A stretch of DNA of 64,000 nucleotides, taken from Archilochus colubris (taxonomy: Eukaryota; Chordata; Aves; Apodiformes; Trochilidae). Below the pieces are notes generated by a model that saw only the letters and a list, made by a program, of their open reading frames with translations, was not told the origin of the DNA and made no database searches. The stretch spans positions 372,001 to 436,000 of the forward strand of contig CM041109.1 in the NCBI GenBank assembly GCA_023079485.1, in the 5' to 3' direction. Shown here piece after piece: positions 1-13,165 of the stretch (the stretch's first letter is position 1; each line of letters begins with the position of its first letter). The position numbers and the translations under genes were made by a program.

Positions 1-1390
1 TGGGTGGGTGCTCTTAGGTACTGTGGGTGCTGTGGGTGCCTTGGGTGACCCATGGGTGCTGTGGGTGCTGTGGGTGACCTGTGGGTGACCCGTGGGTGCT
101 ATGGGTGACTTCTGGGTGCTGTGGCTGACTTGTGGGTGCCATGGGTGACCCGTGGGTGACCCATGGGTGCTGTGGGTGATCCATGGGTGACCCGTGGGTG
201 ACTTGTGGGTGCTGTGGGTGACCCGTGGGTTCCATGAGTGACCCGTGGGTGCTGTGGGTACCCCCTGGGTGGGTGCTCTTAGGTACTGTGGGCGCTGTGG
301 GTGCCATGGGTGATCCATGGGTGCTGTGGGTACTGTGGGTGCCATGGGTGACTTGTGGGTGCTGTGGGTGCTGCGGGTGCCGTGGGTGACCCGTGGGTGC
401 TGTGGGTGCCGTGGGTGACCTGTGGGTGACTTCTGGGTGCCATGGGTGACCCGTGGGTGCTATGGGTGACTTCTGGGTGCCGTGGGTGACCTGTGGGTGC
501 TATGGGTGACTTCTGGGTGGGTGCCCTTAGGTACTGTGGGTGCTGTGGGTGCCATGGGTGACCCATGGGTGCCATGGGTGACCCGTGGGTGACCCGTGGG
601 TGCCGTGGGTGCCGTGGGTGACCTGTGGGTGACCCGTGGGTGCTGTGGGTGACTTGTGGATGCTGTGGGTGACCCGTGGGTGCTGTGGGTGACCCGTGGG
701 TACTGTGGGTGCTGTGGGTGACCCGTGGGTGCCATGGGTGACCCGTGGGTGACCCATGGGTGCTGTGGGTGACCCATGGGTGCCGTGGGTGACCCGTGGG
801 TGCCATGGGTGACCCGTGGGTGCTGTGGGTGATCCATGGGTGCCATGGGTGACCCGTGGGTGCCGTGGGTGCCCTCTGGGTGCCATGGGTGACCCATGGG
901 TGCTGTGGGTGACCCGTGGGTGCCGTGGGTGACCCGTGGGTGCTGTGGGTACCCCCTGGGTGGGTGCTCTTAGGTACTATGGGTGCTGTGGGTGCCATGG
1001 GTGACCCATGGGTGCTGTGGGTGCCCTCTGGGTGTCATGGGTGACCTGTGGGTGACCCGTGGGTGCCATGGGTGACCCATGGGTACTGTGGGTGCTGTGG
1101 CTGACTCGTGGGTTCCATGGGTGGCCCATGGGTGCTGTGGGTGCCCCCTGGGTGGGTGTCCTTAGGTACTGTGGGTGCCATGGGTGACCCGTGGGTGACC
1201 CGTGGGTGCTGTGGGTGACCCACTCCATGGGTGACCCGTGGGTTGTATGGGTGACTTCTGGGTGCCGTGGGTGACTCGTGGGTGCCATGACCCCCAACCC
1301 ACCCCCAACCCATGGGTGACCCGTGGGTGACCCATGGGTGCCATGGGTGCCCCATGGATGCCATGGGTGACCCATGGGTGCTGTGGGTGC
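1..1390. repeat. GTGGGTGNC-type minisatellite array
   Basis: About 1.4 kb of irregular tandem copies of a TGGGTGACC / TGGGTGCTG / TGGGTGCCA unit, with a longer-range marker (CTCTTAGGTACT or CCTTAGGTACT) recurring every 200-300 bases. It is open in several frames only because stops are absent from the unit. It ends within about 20 bases of the exon-like segment at 1399. Confidence 0.9.
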
Positions 1391-1398
1391 CGTGGCAG

Positions 1399-1525
1399 TG
1401 TCAGACCTGGCCCCGGGGCAGAGCGGGTTGGACGAGATGAAGCTCCTGGAGCAGCGAGCGGAGGCTCTGGCAGCAGAGGCACAAAGGGACCTGCCCCCCC
1501 CCAAGGACAAGGTCCTCTTCGTCAG
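1399..1525 (+). CDS. unrecognised exon-like segment between two minisatellites
   Basis: A 127-base stretch unlike its surroundings, bounded by GTGGCAG on the left and GTCAG/GTGGGT on the right. The open frame reads LDEMKLLEQRAEALAAEAQR, then DLPPPKDKVLFVR, with a helical, coiled-coil-like first half. I do not recognise the family. The acceptor lacks a pyrimidine tract because the upstream minisatellite abuts it, so this may be a real internal exon with a poor acceptor, or a relic. Its last 25-30 bases with the donor are the unit of the array that follows. Confidence 0.45.
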
Positions 1526-3080
1526 GTGGGTGGGGGGCACCCATGGGACCCCCCTGGGGACAGACACCCCCTAGGGACACCCCCAGATCCCCCTGGGGAC
1601 ACCTTGGGGACAGACACCCCTTGGGGACACCTTGGGGACAGACACCCCCCATGGGGACACCCCCAGACCCCCCTGGGGACACCCTTGGGACACCTTCCCC
1701 CCCCCCAAGGAAAAGGTCCTCTTCGTCAGGTGGGTGGGGGGCACCCATGGGACACCCCCTGGGGACAGACACCCCCTGGGGACACCCCCAGACACCCCTG
1801 GGACACCCTGGGGACACCTTGGGGACAGACACCCCCCATGGGGACACCCCCAGACACCTTCCCCCCCCCCCCAAAGGAAAAGGTCCTCTTCATCAGGTGG
1901 GTGGGGGGCACCCATGGGACACCCCTGGGCACAGACACCCCCTAGGGACACCCCCAGACACCCCTGGGGACAGACACCCCATGGGGACACCTTGGGGACA
2001 CCCCCAGACACCTTCCCCCCCCCCAAGGAAAAGGTTCTGTTTGTCAGGTGGGTGGGGGGCACCCATGGGACCCCCCCTGGGGACAGACACCCCCCTGGGG
2101 ACACCCCCAGACCCACACCAAAAACCCCCCTGGGGACACCCTTGGGACACCTTCCCCCCCCCCAAGGAAATGTCCCCTTTGTCAGGTGGGTGGGGGGCAC
2201 CCATGGGACACCCCTAGGGACACCCCCAGACACCCCCTGGGGACACCCCCAAACACCTTCCCCCCCCCCAAGGAAAAGGTCCTCTTCGTCAGGTGGGTGG
2301 GGGGCACCCATGGGACCCCCCTGGGGACAGACACCCCCCCTAGGGACACCCCCAGACACCCCTGGGGACACCTTGGGGACAGACACCCCTTGGGGACACC
2401 TTGGGGACAGAAACCCCCATAGGAACACCCCCAAACACCTTCCCCCCCCCAAGGAAAAGGTCCTCTTCGTCAGGTGGGTGGGGGGCACCCATGGGACACC
2501 CCCTGGGGACAGACACCCCCCCTAGGGACACCCCCAGACACCCCTGGGGACACCTTGGGGACAGACACCCCCCATGGGGACACCCCCAGACCCCCCACAC
2601 CCGACACCCCCAGACACCCCCCCCCCCCAAAAACCCCACACACCCAACACCCCCGACACCCCTGGGGACACCTTGGGGACAGACACCCCCTGGGGACACC
2701 CCCAGACCCCCCTGACACCCACACCCCCAACACCCCCCCCCCCCCAAAAAACACCACACCCAACACCCCACAACACCCCCAGACACCCCCAGACACCCCC
2801 AGACCCCCCTGGGGACAGACACCCCATGGGGACACCCTTGGGACACCTTCCCCCCCCCCAAGGAAAAGGTTCTGTTCGTCAGGTGGGTGGGGGGCACCCA
2901 TGGGACACCCCTGGGGACAGACACCCCCTGGGGACACCCCCAGACACCCCTGGGGACACCTTGGGAACAGACACCCCATGGGGACACCCCCAGATACCCC
3001 TGGGGACACCCTGGGGACACCCCCAGACACCTTCCCCCCCCCCAAGGAAATGTCCCCTTCGTCAGGTGGGTGGGGGGCAC
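1526..3080 (+). repeat. tandem array of exon end, splice donor and intron start
   Basis: Eight further copies of the AAGGWMAWGGTCCTCTTCGTCAG/GTGGGTGGGG block occur near 1712, 1880, 2035, 2175, 2275, 2455, 2870 and 3055, in units of about 115-195 bases (one about 415) filled with GGGGACACCCCCAGACACCCC. Each copy keeps a polypyrimidine run before it and a GTGGGT donor after it, so each resembles a 20-base micro-exon. Confidence 0.85.
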
Positions 3081-3948
3081 CCATGGGACACCCCTGGGGA
3101 CAAACACCCCCTGGGGACACCCCCTACCTGGGACACCCCCCGTTGTGACATCCCCCCCACCCAGGGGACACCCCCTCCCATGGCCCCCCTACTATGGGTG
3201 CCCCCCCTGTGTGTCACCCCCCCATGTGTCCCCCTGGTGTCCCCCATGTCCCCCTCCTGTGTCCCCCCCATGTGTCCCCCTGTGTCCCCCCCCATGTCCC
3301 CCCCGTGTCCCCTGTGTCCCCCGTGTCCCCCCCTCATTCCCACTGTCATCCCCCCCTGTGTCCCCCCCACATTCCCCCTATGTCCCCCCCCCGTGTCCCC
3401 TCTGTCCTCCCCCTATGTCCCCCCCCATGTGTCCCCCCCCATGCCCCTATGTCCCCCCCTGTCCCCCCCCGTGTCCCCCATGTCCACCCTATGCCTCCCC
3501 CTTGTCCCCCCCCATGTGTCCCCCCCGTGTCCCCTATGTCCCCCCATGTGTCCCCCCTCATTCCCCCTATGTCCCCCCCTCTGTCCCCACTGTCCCCCCA
3601 TGTCCCCCCTGTCCCTCCCATCTCCCCCTCCTGTCCCCCCCATGTCCCCCCTGTCCTCCCCCCATATCCCCCCCATGTCCCCCCTCATTCCCCCTATGTC
3701 ACCCTGTGTCCCCCCCATGTGTCCCCCCTTGTCCCCCCCATGTCCCCTATGTCCACCCCATGTGTCCCCCCTCATTCCCCCTATGTCACCCCCTTGTCCC
3801 CCCCCTCGTGTCCCCCCCATGTCCCCCCCTGTCACCCCCTGTCCCCCACTATGTCCCCCCTGTCCCCCCCCATCCCTCCCCATATGTCCCCCCCCTGTGT
3901 CCCCTATGTCCACCCCATGTGTCCCCCGTGTCCCCCCTGTGTCCCCCC
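3081..3948. repeat. C-rich CCCCCCATGTCCCC minisatellite
   Basis: Irregular array of CCCCCCATGT, CCCCCTGTGT and TCATTCCCCCTATGT blocks running into the assembly gap. No coding signal. Confidence 0.85.
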
Positions 3949-4048
3949 NNNNNNNNNNNNNNNNNNNNNNNNNNNNNNNNNNNNNNNNNNNNNNNNNNNN
4001 NNNNNNNNNNNNNNNNNNNNNNNNNNNNNNNNNNNNNNNNNNNNNNNN
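3949..4048. other. assembly gap of 100 N
   Basis: Exactly 100 undetermined bases, the usual placeholder for a scaffold gap of unknown size. Sequence on the two sides is not proven contiguous. Confidence 0.97.
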
Positions 4049-4690
4049 GACTCAGGGTAAAAAGGGGAAAGAAGGAAAGGGAAAAGAGGGGGAAAGAAGG
4101 AAGGGGGAAAGAAAGGGAAAGAAGGAAAGGGGAAAGAAGGGAGAAGAAGGACAGGGAAAAGAGGGGGAAAGAAGGAAGGGAGAAGAAGGAAAGGGGAAAG
4201 AAGAAAGGGAAAAGAAGAGGAAGAAGGAAAGGGCAAAGAAGGAAAGGAAAAAGAAGGAAAGGAAAAAGAGGGGGAAAGAAGGAACAGGGAAAGAAGGGAA
4301 AAGAAGGGAAAAGAAGAGGAAGAAGGAAAGGGAAAAGAAGGAAAGGGAAAAGAAGGGGAAGGAAAGGAAGGGGAAAGAAGGAAGGGGGGGAAAGGAAAGG
4401 GGAAAGAAGAAAAGGGAAAACAAGGGGAAAGAAGGGAGAAGAAGGAAAGGGGAAAGAAGGAAAGGGAAAAGAGGGGGAAGGACAGAAAGGGGAAAGAAGG
4501 GGAAAGAAGGAAAGGGAAAAGAGGGGGAAGGACAGAAAGGGGAAAGAAGGGGAAAGAAGGAAAGGGAAAAGAGGGGGAAAGAAGGAAAGAGAAAAGAAGG
4601 AAAGGGGAAAGAAGGAAAGGGAAAGAAGGAAGGAGGAAGAAGGAAAGTGAAAAGAAAGAAAGGGAAAAGGGGAAAGAAGGAAAGGGGAAA
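4049..4690. repeat. purine tract, GGGAAAGAAGGAAA-type
   Basis: About 640 bases of pure purine on the plus strand built from GGGAAAAGA, AGAAGGAAA and GGGGAAAG blocks. Confidence 0.93.
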
Positions 4691-5691
4691 GGAGGAGCAG
4701 CATCCAGCAGCACACCAGAGGTTCCAACCTCATCAGATCCAAAGGGACTCATCCACCTCCCAAGCCAGAGCAGGGAGGAGCCCCCTGGATGCCATGCCCA
4801 GAGCCCATAAATCACAGGATGGGGAAAAAAAAAAGAAAAAAAAAAAGAAAAGAAAAGACTTGCATTTGCCCTATTTCTTATCTGCTTGCAAACTGCCCTG
4901 CTTTCCCAGCTCCAAAGGCAGCAGCTCCTCTGTTCCCAAGAATTTCAGCAAAGCCATGACCTCTTTCCAGGATCGTACAGTATATGGTGGCAGGGAGCCA
5001 GAGCTAATTATAGGCCCAGGAAAAAGGGGAGAGAAGCTTTTTGGAAAAGCTCTCCCTTCCCAAAAGCACAGCCCTGGCTGAGCCCACCCCAAAGGGAAAC
5101 CCTGAGGGCTCAGCCCCTTTCCTGGAAGGCTAAAAAAAAAAGGGGAAATCATGGGTCAGGATAGGGCCTGATGCTCTGGGAGCTCCAGGGGGGGACAAAA
5201 GGACCCCCCCCTTACCCCCCCAGCCTCCAGCAAAGCTTCAGGAATAAATAAATACAGCAAGAAACAAAAATGCCCAAGTCCCACGTCCCCTGCAGAGACC
5301 CCCGTGGGGATCCCACCTCCTGGAGCCCCTCACCGTGTCCTCGTGCCCTGGCAGCTGCCAAACAGCACAACCCAGAGATGCTCCCACACCCAGAGGGAAA
5401 TAAATGTCCATGAAACACCTCGTCCAGCCCAGCCAAGGCTCCAGGGGGAACTCTGGGTGTTTTCAGTCGTTTCTCTTTGGGTGGGCAATGTCCCTGAAGT
5501 CCCCCCCCGGAGCTGGCGTGGTGACAGGGACAAGGACACGGTCACACACATCCCCGTGGGACCTTCCAGCCACCAGGAGGCTGGGCAGGAAAGCACCAAG
5601 ATTGCAAATTTATTTTTTTTTTTAACCACCAGAGCCACATTTTGACACCAAAATGAAACAACAGGGAAGAGAAAAAAAATCCCATTCCCCC
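4691..5691. other. unique non-coding sequence
   Basis: Mixed sequence with an A-rich tract at about 4821-4858. Open frames are short and without family signature; I see no gene. Confidence 0.6.
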
Positions 5692-5832
5692 TTTTTACCA
5701 GGGCCTGGAGGGATGGGATGAGGGGGAAGGGTTTGGAGCTGCAAGAGGGGAGATGGAGAGGAGATCTTGGGCAGGGAGGGAGGGAGAAATTCTTTGGGGT
5801 GAGGGTGCTGAGCCCCAGAAGCTGCCCCAACC
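5692..5832 (+). mobile_element. CR1 LINE fragment
   Basis: Contains the CR1 block from CAGGGCCTGGAGGGATGGGA through GAAATTCTTTGGGGTGAGGG, then joins a second CR1 copy. Confidence 0.75.
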
Positions 5833-6680
<848 letters not shown>

Positions 6681-9600
6681 CCCATCTGGCACCCCCTCCT
6701 TTTGGGGTTTCCCAGCAGAGCTGAGCCCCCTCCCCCCCGGTGCCACATCCTGGGCACACGTGGCCCTTGGTGACAGGGACACAGCCCCTTGGCACCCCAG
6801 CTTTAAGCCCTAACGGGATAACAAGCTCACAATGCAATCCTAATGAAGGATTAACAAAATGCAGTTTAAAGAGATTAAAGCTGAGTGCAGCCCTGAAACT
6901 TCCTTTCTTTTTTTTGTTTGTTTTTTTTCCTTTCCTTTTTTTTTTTCCCAAAGCCCAGGAGAGGTGAGACCCAGATCCCAACCCAGCTGACACCCAGCCC
7001 CCAGCTCTGTGTTGGAATGAAATGATCTTTAAGGCTCTTTTCCACCCCCAAAACCCTCTTGGGATTCCAGATGATGATTTTAGGGGGATGGTTTTCCCAC
7101 CACAGTCGTGCAAGGAGGGGCTGGGAGCTGTGACAAGGATGGAGGGACACAGACACCAAAATAAAATAAAATAAATAAAATAAAATAAAATAAAATAAAT
7201 AAAATAAAATAAAATAAAATAAAATAAAATAAAATACTGTTGGTGGTGCCTGCAAGCCCTGCCCCAGGCACTTGAAAAGCAAACCAGAGCCTCCCTTCAT
7301 CTCTCCTTTCCCACTCCAGCCCCTTCCCATCTGCATCCCAGCTGGAAAAGGAGCAGGGAACGATGCTCTCCAGCCCCTTCCCAAGGAGTGGTTCTGTTCT
7401 CCAGCCCAGCCAGAGCTTTCCAGGGAGCCCCAGGGAAGCAGGTACTCAGCTCTCAGCCAGGGAAAAGTTATTAATATTCATTTCTTGGCTCTACCCAAAG
7501 CAAGAAATCAGCCCTGGTCTTCAAGAGCCCCACGTGCTCCCAAAGGTCAGGAGCCTGCTTACCCCCCCAATCCCCCTCCTTCACGAGTCAAACATTTTAA
7601 AATAGAAATCACCACATTTGGGCTTGTTTGGGGGGGGGGGGTTTGACCACTCCTATTTTTCCCACAACCACAAAAGCCCCAAAACTTTCTCCACCCAAGA
7701 AAAGCAACGTGACTCCCACCCCATCACTCCAGGAGAAACCCCAGGAAAAGGGGAAGGGGGGGAAGGGGTTATGGGGCTGCTGTCTGAGACACCACCCCCC
7801 CCCCTTTTTTTCAGCCCAGGAGGAGGAGGTTGGGATCTGACAAACATCTTTCCCCCCCCCCCAAGAGGCTCCAAAAGAAATCAAGTGAAGATGTTTGGAG
7901 CAGATCCAGATGTTTACCAGTGACGCACACGGGGGTATAAATAATTATCCGGTAGGAATTCTGTTCACAGGCAGCTCCCCCTTATCTCATCAGATCTCAA
8001 ATGCATCCCCCCCTCCTTATCCCACTCCCTCCCCTGCTGAAAAAGTCTTGAGAAAACCAGATGTGAGATTTAAAATAAAAAAAAAAAAAGGAAAAAAAAA
8101 AACCCCTCATCAGGGGCAGCGATTTCATCCCTGGAGGTTCCAGGGCTGCCAGGACTCAGCTCCTGGGGGGAGGATTTTTGCCCCATCCTGGGAGCACTGG
8201 AAAAGGGATGGGAGCTGTGAGAGGGAGGTGGCACCTTGGGGACAGGAGGTGGCACCTTGGGGACAGGAGGTGGCACCTGGAGGGACAGCAGGTGGCACTT
8301 GGAGGGACAGGAGGTGGCCAAGCCACCCACCAGATGCCTCCAGAAACTGCTCTGAACACCTTGGGTCCAACAAAACCCTCCCCTGTCCAGGTACCACCCG
8401 GTGACAATTACCTAAAATTAGCTAAAAATAAATAAAAATAAAACCCCTGAGTGGCAGAGGGGGACGAGGACAGTGACAAAGCCACCAGGGCCACCAGCAT
8501 GGCTGGGCAGCCTGAGGGGTTGAGTGTGAGAGAAAAACAGGGAGGAAAAACCAAAATAAAGGTTTTAACAGCACAAAAAAAAAAGAAACAACCCAAATAA
8601 CTCCACCTGAAGGGGGTGGGGGAAGCTGTCGTGGGAGGTGCCCCCAACACCAGCAGCTTTTGGCCCCCCCATCCTTGCTGATGGCTTTCCAAAAATTAAA
8701 ACAAAATATCCAAGAATTAAATCAATTCCTTCCCCTTCCCTTTCCCCCCCCCTTCCCCCCAGCAGAAAATGGCACAGAGGGGTCTGGAGAGTGTTGCAAA
8801 CTTACTGTAGGAAATTGTCCACTCGGCTCCCACTCCTTGTCTCTACTGGTGGGAAAGTCTATAAATCTCTAATGAAGGGGAAAAAAAAAGAAAAATATTT
8901 TTAAAAAAATCATTTTTAAAAAAAAAAAAAAAATAAATCCCCTCCCATTTTATTCCATCTCTCTCCCCCCTCCAAAGGATTGCGAAACTGAGAGGGCAGC
9001 CCAGGCTTGGAACTGCAGCATTTCTGAGTTCCTACAGAGTCTGGGCTGCCTGCCACCAGCAACAGAGGCTCTGGGGGTGTGGAAAAAAAGGGAAAAAAAA
9101 AAAAAAAAAAGGAGGAGAGAAATAAAAAAATTTAGAAGAAAAAACCCAGCTCGCTCCTGTTTATTCTGGGGGATGAGAGAGAAAACTCGCAGAGCATCAA
9201 CCAGGGAGGGGGGGACACGTCAGGGCTCTGGGGTTCTGTGTGCTTGGTATTAGGGAAGAATTTGGGTTAAAAAGGCTGGGTTTGGGCTGGGGAGAGGGAT
9301 GCTCTTGGCCAAGCAAAAACAGGGGGTGCAGGATGGCACCTCAGGAAGCACCCATGGGTGCTCTGCCCCTGGAATTACCCAAGAGAGGCTGGAAGAAAAG
9401 CTTGCTCCAGCCATGACCCAGATTCCCCTTCAGCCTGATCCCTTACTGAAGTCATAATCCTTGCAGGGCTTCTGGTCCTTGCTTTTGTTTTTTTGGTTTG
9501 GTTTTTTGGGGGTTTGTTTTTGGTTTTGGGGTTTTTTTTTTTAATTTTGGGGGTTTGTTGTTTTTTTTTTTTGTTAACTACATCCCTGAGCATCGCCATG

Positions 9601-10849
9601 GCGATGAGGGCGATGCTGTCATCTCAGCATTGGAGACTTCAGGCTGAGAACAGGAGGGAGAGGGTGGCTGAAATATGGAAGAGCTGCACTGGGAATGTAT
9701 TTAGGGAAAAAGAATTTTTTCAAAGTAAATTCTTTTTTTTTTTAATTAAAAAAAAAAAAACAACCCACAACAACCAAGGCAGCTCCTCAGCTTCATCGTT
9801 GGACACCGAGGAGCTGAAGAGATGCAGGGGATGGGGGAGCAGCTCCTGTCCCTGCTCTGGGGCATCATTTGAGGCAGGAGCCCCCCTGGCCACGGCTGCT
9901 CCACCCCATGGGGTTTAGGAGGATGTAAAATGCCACCTCCCCAGGACAAAGGGACAAATCTCAAAGTCCCTCCCCAGGGCTCCAGTGCAGGGCTGAGCTC
10001 TGCCCAGCACCAAGCAGTGACAAAACCTTGGCCAAGCAGTTTTATTTTCCTTTATTTTCCACCAGTTTTCCCTCTTCCCTTTGCTCTGCCCAGGTCAGGT
10101 CCTGCTGCCATCCCCTGACCAAAGGGATGTGGAAGGTCCTGAGCTCCTGGGTGATTCCCAGCAGGAGAAAAAAACACAATTCCAGGTTTTTTGCAAGCTC
10201 CCTCTGGCTGCTCCTGGTGCCACCTTCTCACAAGAGCCCTTAGGGTGATTTCAGGAAGTTTTCAGGCTGGAAGGGATGAACCAGGACCCCCCAAATCCCA
10301 AGAGCTTTAACTTCTCCCACAGCACAGGAAGAGGAAAAATTGCACCAGCAGAACCTACACCACTTTTAACCACATTTCCACCCCCATCCCCCCAGCTCCC
10401 TTCCCACCCCCAACACCCACTGTGACAAAAGATTTCCAAAATAAAATAAACCTGCACAAAACCACCCCCTGTTGGGACCTCCATGAGGGAGAGGGGCTGG
10501 CAGGAGGCTCCTGGGGTCCCAGAGGATCCCAGAAAGTCCCCAGGGACACCACAGCCCACCCCACGCTCACCCTTTGAGTGGGTGGGAAGAGGATGCAGAG
10601 CACCCAGCACCTCTCAGAGTGGGAGAAAAAACCCCGAGGACAAAACTCAAGTCCCCAGCACATGAAAAGCAGCACTGGTCCCATACTGGAGCAGCCACAG
10701 TGCCTGGACACAGAGGCCAAAGTGGGAATACTGGGTGGGAAGTGGGGTGCTGGGATAAAAGGGTCCCTAAGAGGGTAAATACTTGGGGGGGCAGAAAAAA
10801 AATCACAGCAATCAGGGTGTCATTGTGAGGCTGAGAAATCCTCAAACCA
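6681..10849. other. non-coding sequence with A/T homopolymers
   Basis: No exon recognised. Many poly-A and poly-T runs, an AAATA array at 7158-7235, a 21-bp GGTGGCACCTTGGGGACAGGA repeat (about 8226-8310) and a 16-bp palindrome at 9591-9606. The 7.9-8.05 kb and 8.95-9.08 kb parts are low in repeats and could be conserved regulatory sequence, but nothing here proves it. Confidence 0.55.
7158..7235. repeat. (AAAAT)n microsatellite
   Basis: Tandem AAAAT units with a few AAAT slips. Confidence 0.95.
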
Positions 10850-11480
10850 TGGAATGGGTTGGGTTGGAGGGATCTTAAAGATCATTTAGTTCCAAGCCAT
10901 GGGCTGGGACCCCTCCCACAGCCCAGGGGGCTCCAAGCCCCATCCAACCTCCAACATTCCCAGGGATGGGGCAGCCACAGCTTCTGGGGGTGACCTGGGG
11001 CTCAGCACCCTCACCCCAAAGAGTTTCTCCTTCCCTCCCTGCCCAAGATCTCCTCTTCCTCTCCCCTCTTGCAGCTGGAAACCCTTCCCCCTCATCCCAA
11101 TCCCTCCAGGCCCTTGTCCCAAGTCCCTCCCCAGCTTTCCTGGATCCCTTCAGGCACTGGAAGGTGGTCCAAGGTCTCCCCAGAACCTTCTCCTTCTCCT
11201 TCTCCTTCTCCTTCTCCTTCTCCTTCTCCTTCTCCTTTTTTTTTCCTTCTCCTTCTCTTCTCCTTCTCCTTTCCTTCTCCTTCTCTTTTTTTTTTTTTTT
11301 CCTTCTCCTTCTCCTTCTCCTTCTCCTTCTCCTTCTCCTTCTCCTTCTCCTTCTCCTTCTCCTTCTCCTTCTTCCTCCTTCTCTTCTCCAGCCTGAACAC
11401 CCCCAACTCTCTCCCCCTGGCTCCAGAGCTGCTCCAGCCCTCCCAGCAGCTCCAGGACCTCCTCTGGATGCTCCCATCAT
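10850..11480 (-). mobile_element. CR1 LINE fragment with internal hexanucleotide array
   Basis: The minus strand carries the CR1 3' end (GGTTGGAGGGATCTTAAAGA on plus), the body blocks, a CTTCTC array at the same internal site, then the part ending near CAGCTCCAGGACCTCCTCTG. Confidence 0.88.
11185..11390 (-). repeat. (GGAGAA)n array inside CR1, interrupted
   Basis: Pyrimidine hexamers on plus, broken by two poly-T blocks (near 11236 and 11286). Confidence 0.95.
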
Positions 11481-11780
11481 GGGGCAGTGGGTGTTGGACC
11501 CCACCCATGGGACCTCACGCTGGGTTTCCAACCCTTCTGAGTGTAACATCCCCATCTGAGGGGAGTGTAACATCCCTCAGAAAAGGCTGCAAAACCTCAG
11601 GAGAGAAAAAAAAAAAAAATCAGAGCATTTTGCTTCAGTTCCCAAAGAGGAGCCAAACCCCCCCCAAGCCATCAGCCTTGGGGTCTGACCTGCCAGCCCT
11701 GGAGGAGCTACTGGGGTTGCTTTCAGCCATGCCCTCAGCTCCAGATTTAGCCTCCAAGGCATTTCTCTTCCAGAAGCTAA

Positions 11781-11833
<53 letters not shown>

Positions 11834-12951
11834 GCATTTGCATAAGAAAAAGACCCCGGGTTCTGTGTAGCATGGCAGGGAGGTGGCATGCAAAGCAGCT
11901 TCCCCCCTCCCCTGGCAGAAGGCACTGAAGGTCACCCCAGCTGATGCTGAGCTGAAAAAGCTGAAAAGGAGAAGCCAGGAACATCTCCCTTAGAGGAAAC
12001 CTCTCCCCAACCTTCCCAATCCCACATTGCCCCATCAGAGCCAGGTGGGAAGTTCTGCTCCCTAAAGCCCAGGCTTGGGAAGGAACCTGAGGGTCATTAA
12101 TTAATTAAAGATGGGTTTGTTCCAAAACTCTCTTTTGAGTTGGAACCAGAGCTCTCCTCAACATTTCCTCTCCTGGGGGGCCTGAACATGCAGCTCTGTC
12201 CCCCTTGGGCAGGTTGCTGGAGCCCCTGGGTCCAAAGGTGGATCCCAGCACCCCAAAAAAAAAAAAAAACAGGAACAGAAGGAGGATGTGGCAGCTCCCA
12301 GCACCCCAGCACCCACATCACTGCTCTGGGACAGGGTCCCTTGGCCAAGGGGTGCCACCCAATTCCCCATCTCCTCCTCATCTCCCTCCACCATGGTGCC
12401 AAAACCCCTTTTGCCCCATCAAAACCCAAAAAAACCATCGGGGGGATGGCACCATTCCCCTAAAAAAACCTGGGGGCACCCAATGTCACCCCAAAAAAAG
12501 TCACCCCGGGCAAGCAAACGTTGTCTCTGCTGGAAGGATTGATGGAAGGAGCAAGAAGCAGCCACCAGCTGCCACGGGAAGAGCCTTGGCTGCCTTCTCC
12601 CCCAGCATCTTGCTCCAACCATTTGTTCTGCTTCTATTTTGGAAAACTTGGGGGGGGAGGGAGAGAGGGAGGAAGGGAGGGGGCTCTGCAGCACCCAACC
12701 TCCCCAGAGCCAAAGGAGGAGAGAGATTTCTGCAAAGAGGTGATGCCTGCTCCACATCCCACCCTGCAGCATCACCAGGCCTGGAGAGGGGGGAGATTTC
12801 CCAGCAGGGAAACGGGGGAAGCAGGGAAGGTTGGGGATGGATCCAGGATGGATCCCTGGAAGCCAGGAGGTGGATGTGGAGCCAGATGTCTGACACCTTG
12901 GGGAGAGCATCACCCATGGGAGACTCTTGGCCTGCCTGGAAGCCAGGAGGT
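11481..12951. other. unique non-coding sequence
   Basis: No coding or RNA gene recognised. It contains the first copy (12882-12930) of a 49-bp direct repeat that flanks the next CR1 fragment. Confidence 0.55.
11781..11830. repeat. poly-A tract of about 50 bases
   Basis: A nearly uninterrupted A run following CTAAAT. No element body was recognised 5' of it, so it may be a simple expansion or a retrocopy tail. Confidence 0.9.
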
Positions 12952-13165
12952 CCCAGAATCAGAGGATGAGCCGGGTTGGGAAGCATCTCTAGGATCATCA
13001 AATCCAACCCTGGATCCACTCCTGGATCTCTTCTTAAAAACCTCCAGGGATGGAGAATCCACCCCCTCCCTGGGCAGCCCATTCCAATGCCTGATCCCCC
13101 TCTCTCTTTATAAAGAATTTTTTCCCAATTTCCAACCTAAATCTTCCCTGGCAGAGCTGAAGCCT
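12952..13165 (-). mobile_element. CR1 LINE fragment of another subtype
   Basis: Reverse complement of a classic CR1 3' end (GGTTGGGAAGCATCTCTAGG, then CCTCCCTGGGCAGCCCATTC and AAGAATTTTTTCCCAA). It is flanked by 49-bp direct repeats at 12882-12930 and 13173-13221. Confidence 0.8.

Noticed and set aside
14..998. His/Thr/Pro-rich minus-strand frames
   Set aside because: Direct translation of the TGGGTGACC minisatellite.
2574..5081. 835-codon plus-strand frame
   Set aside because: It crosses the 100-N gap and two minisatellites, and cannot be a real gene as assembled.
11781..11830. Poly-A tail of a processed retrocopy
   Set aside because: No cDNA-like or LINE/SINE body could be recognised upstream and no target-site duplication is evident.
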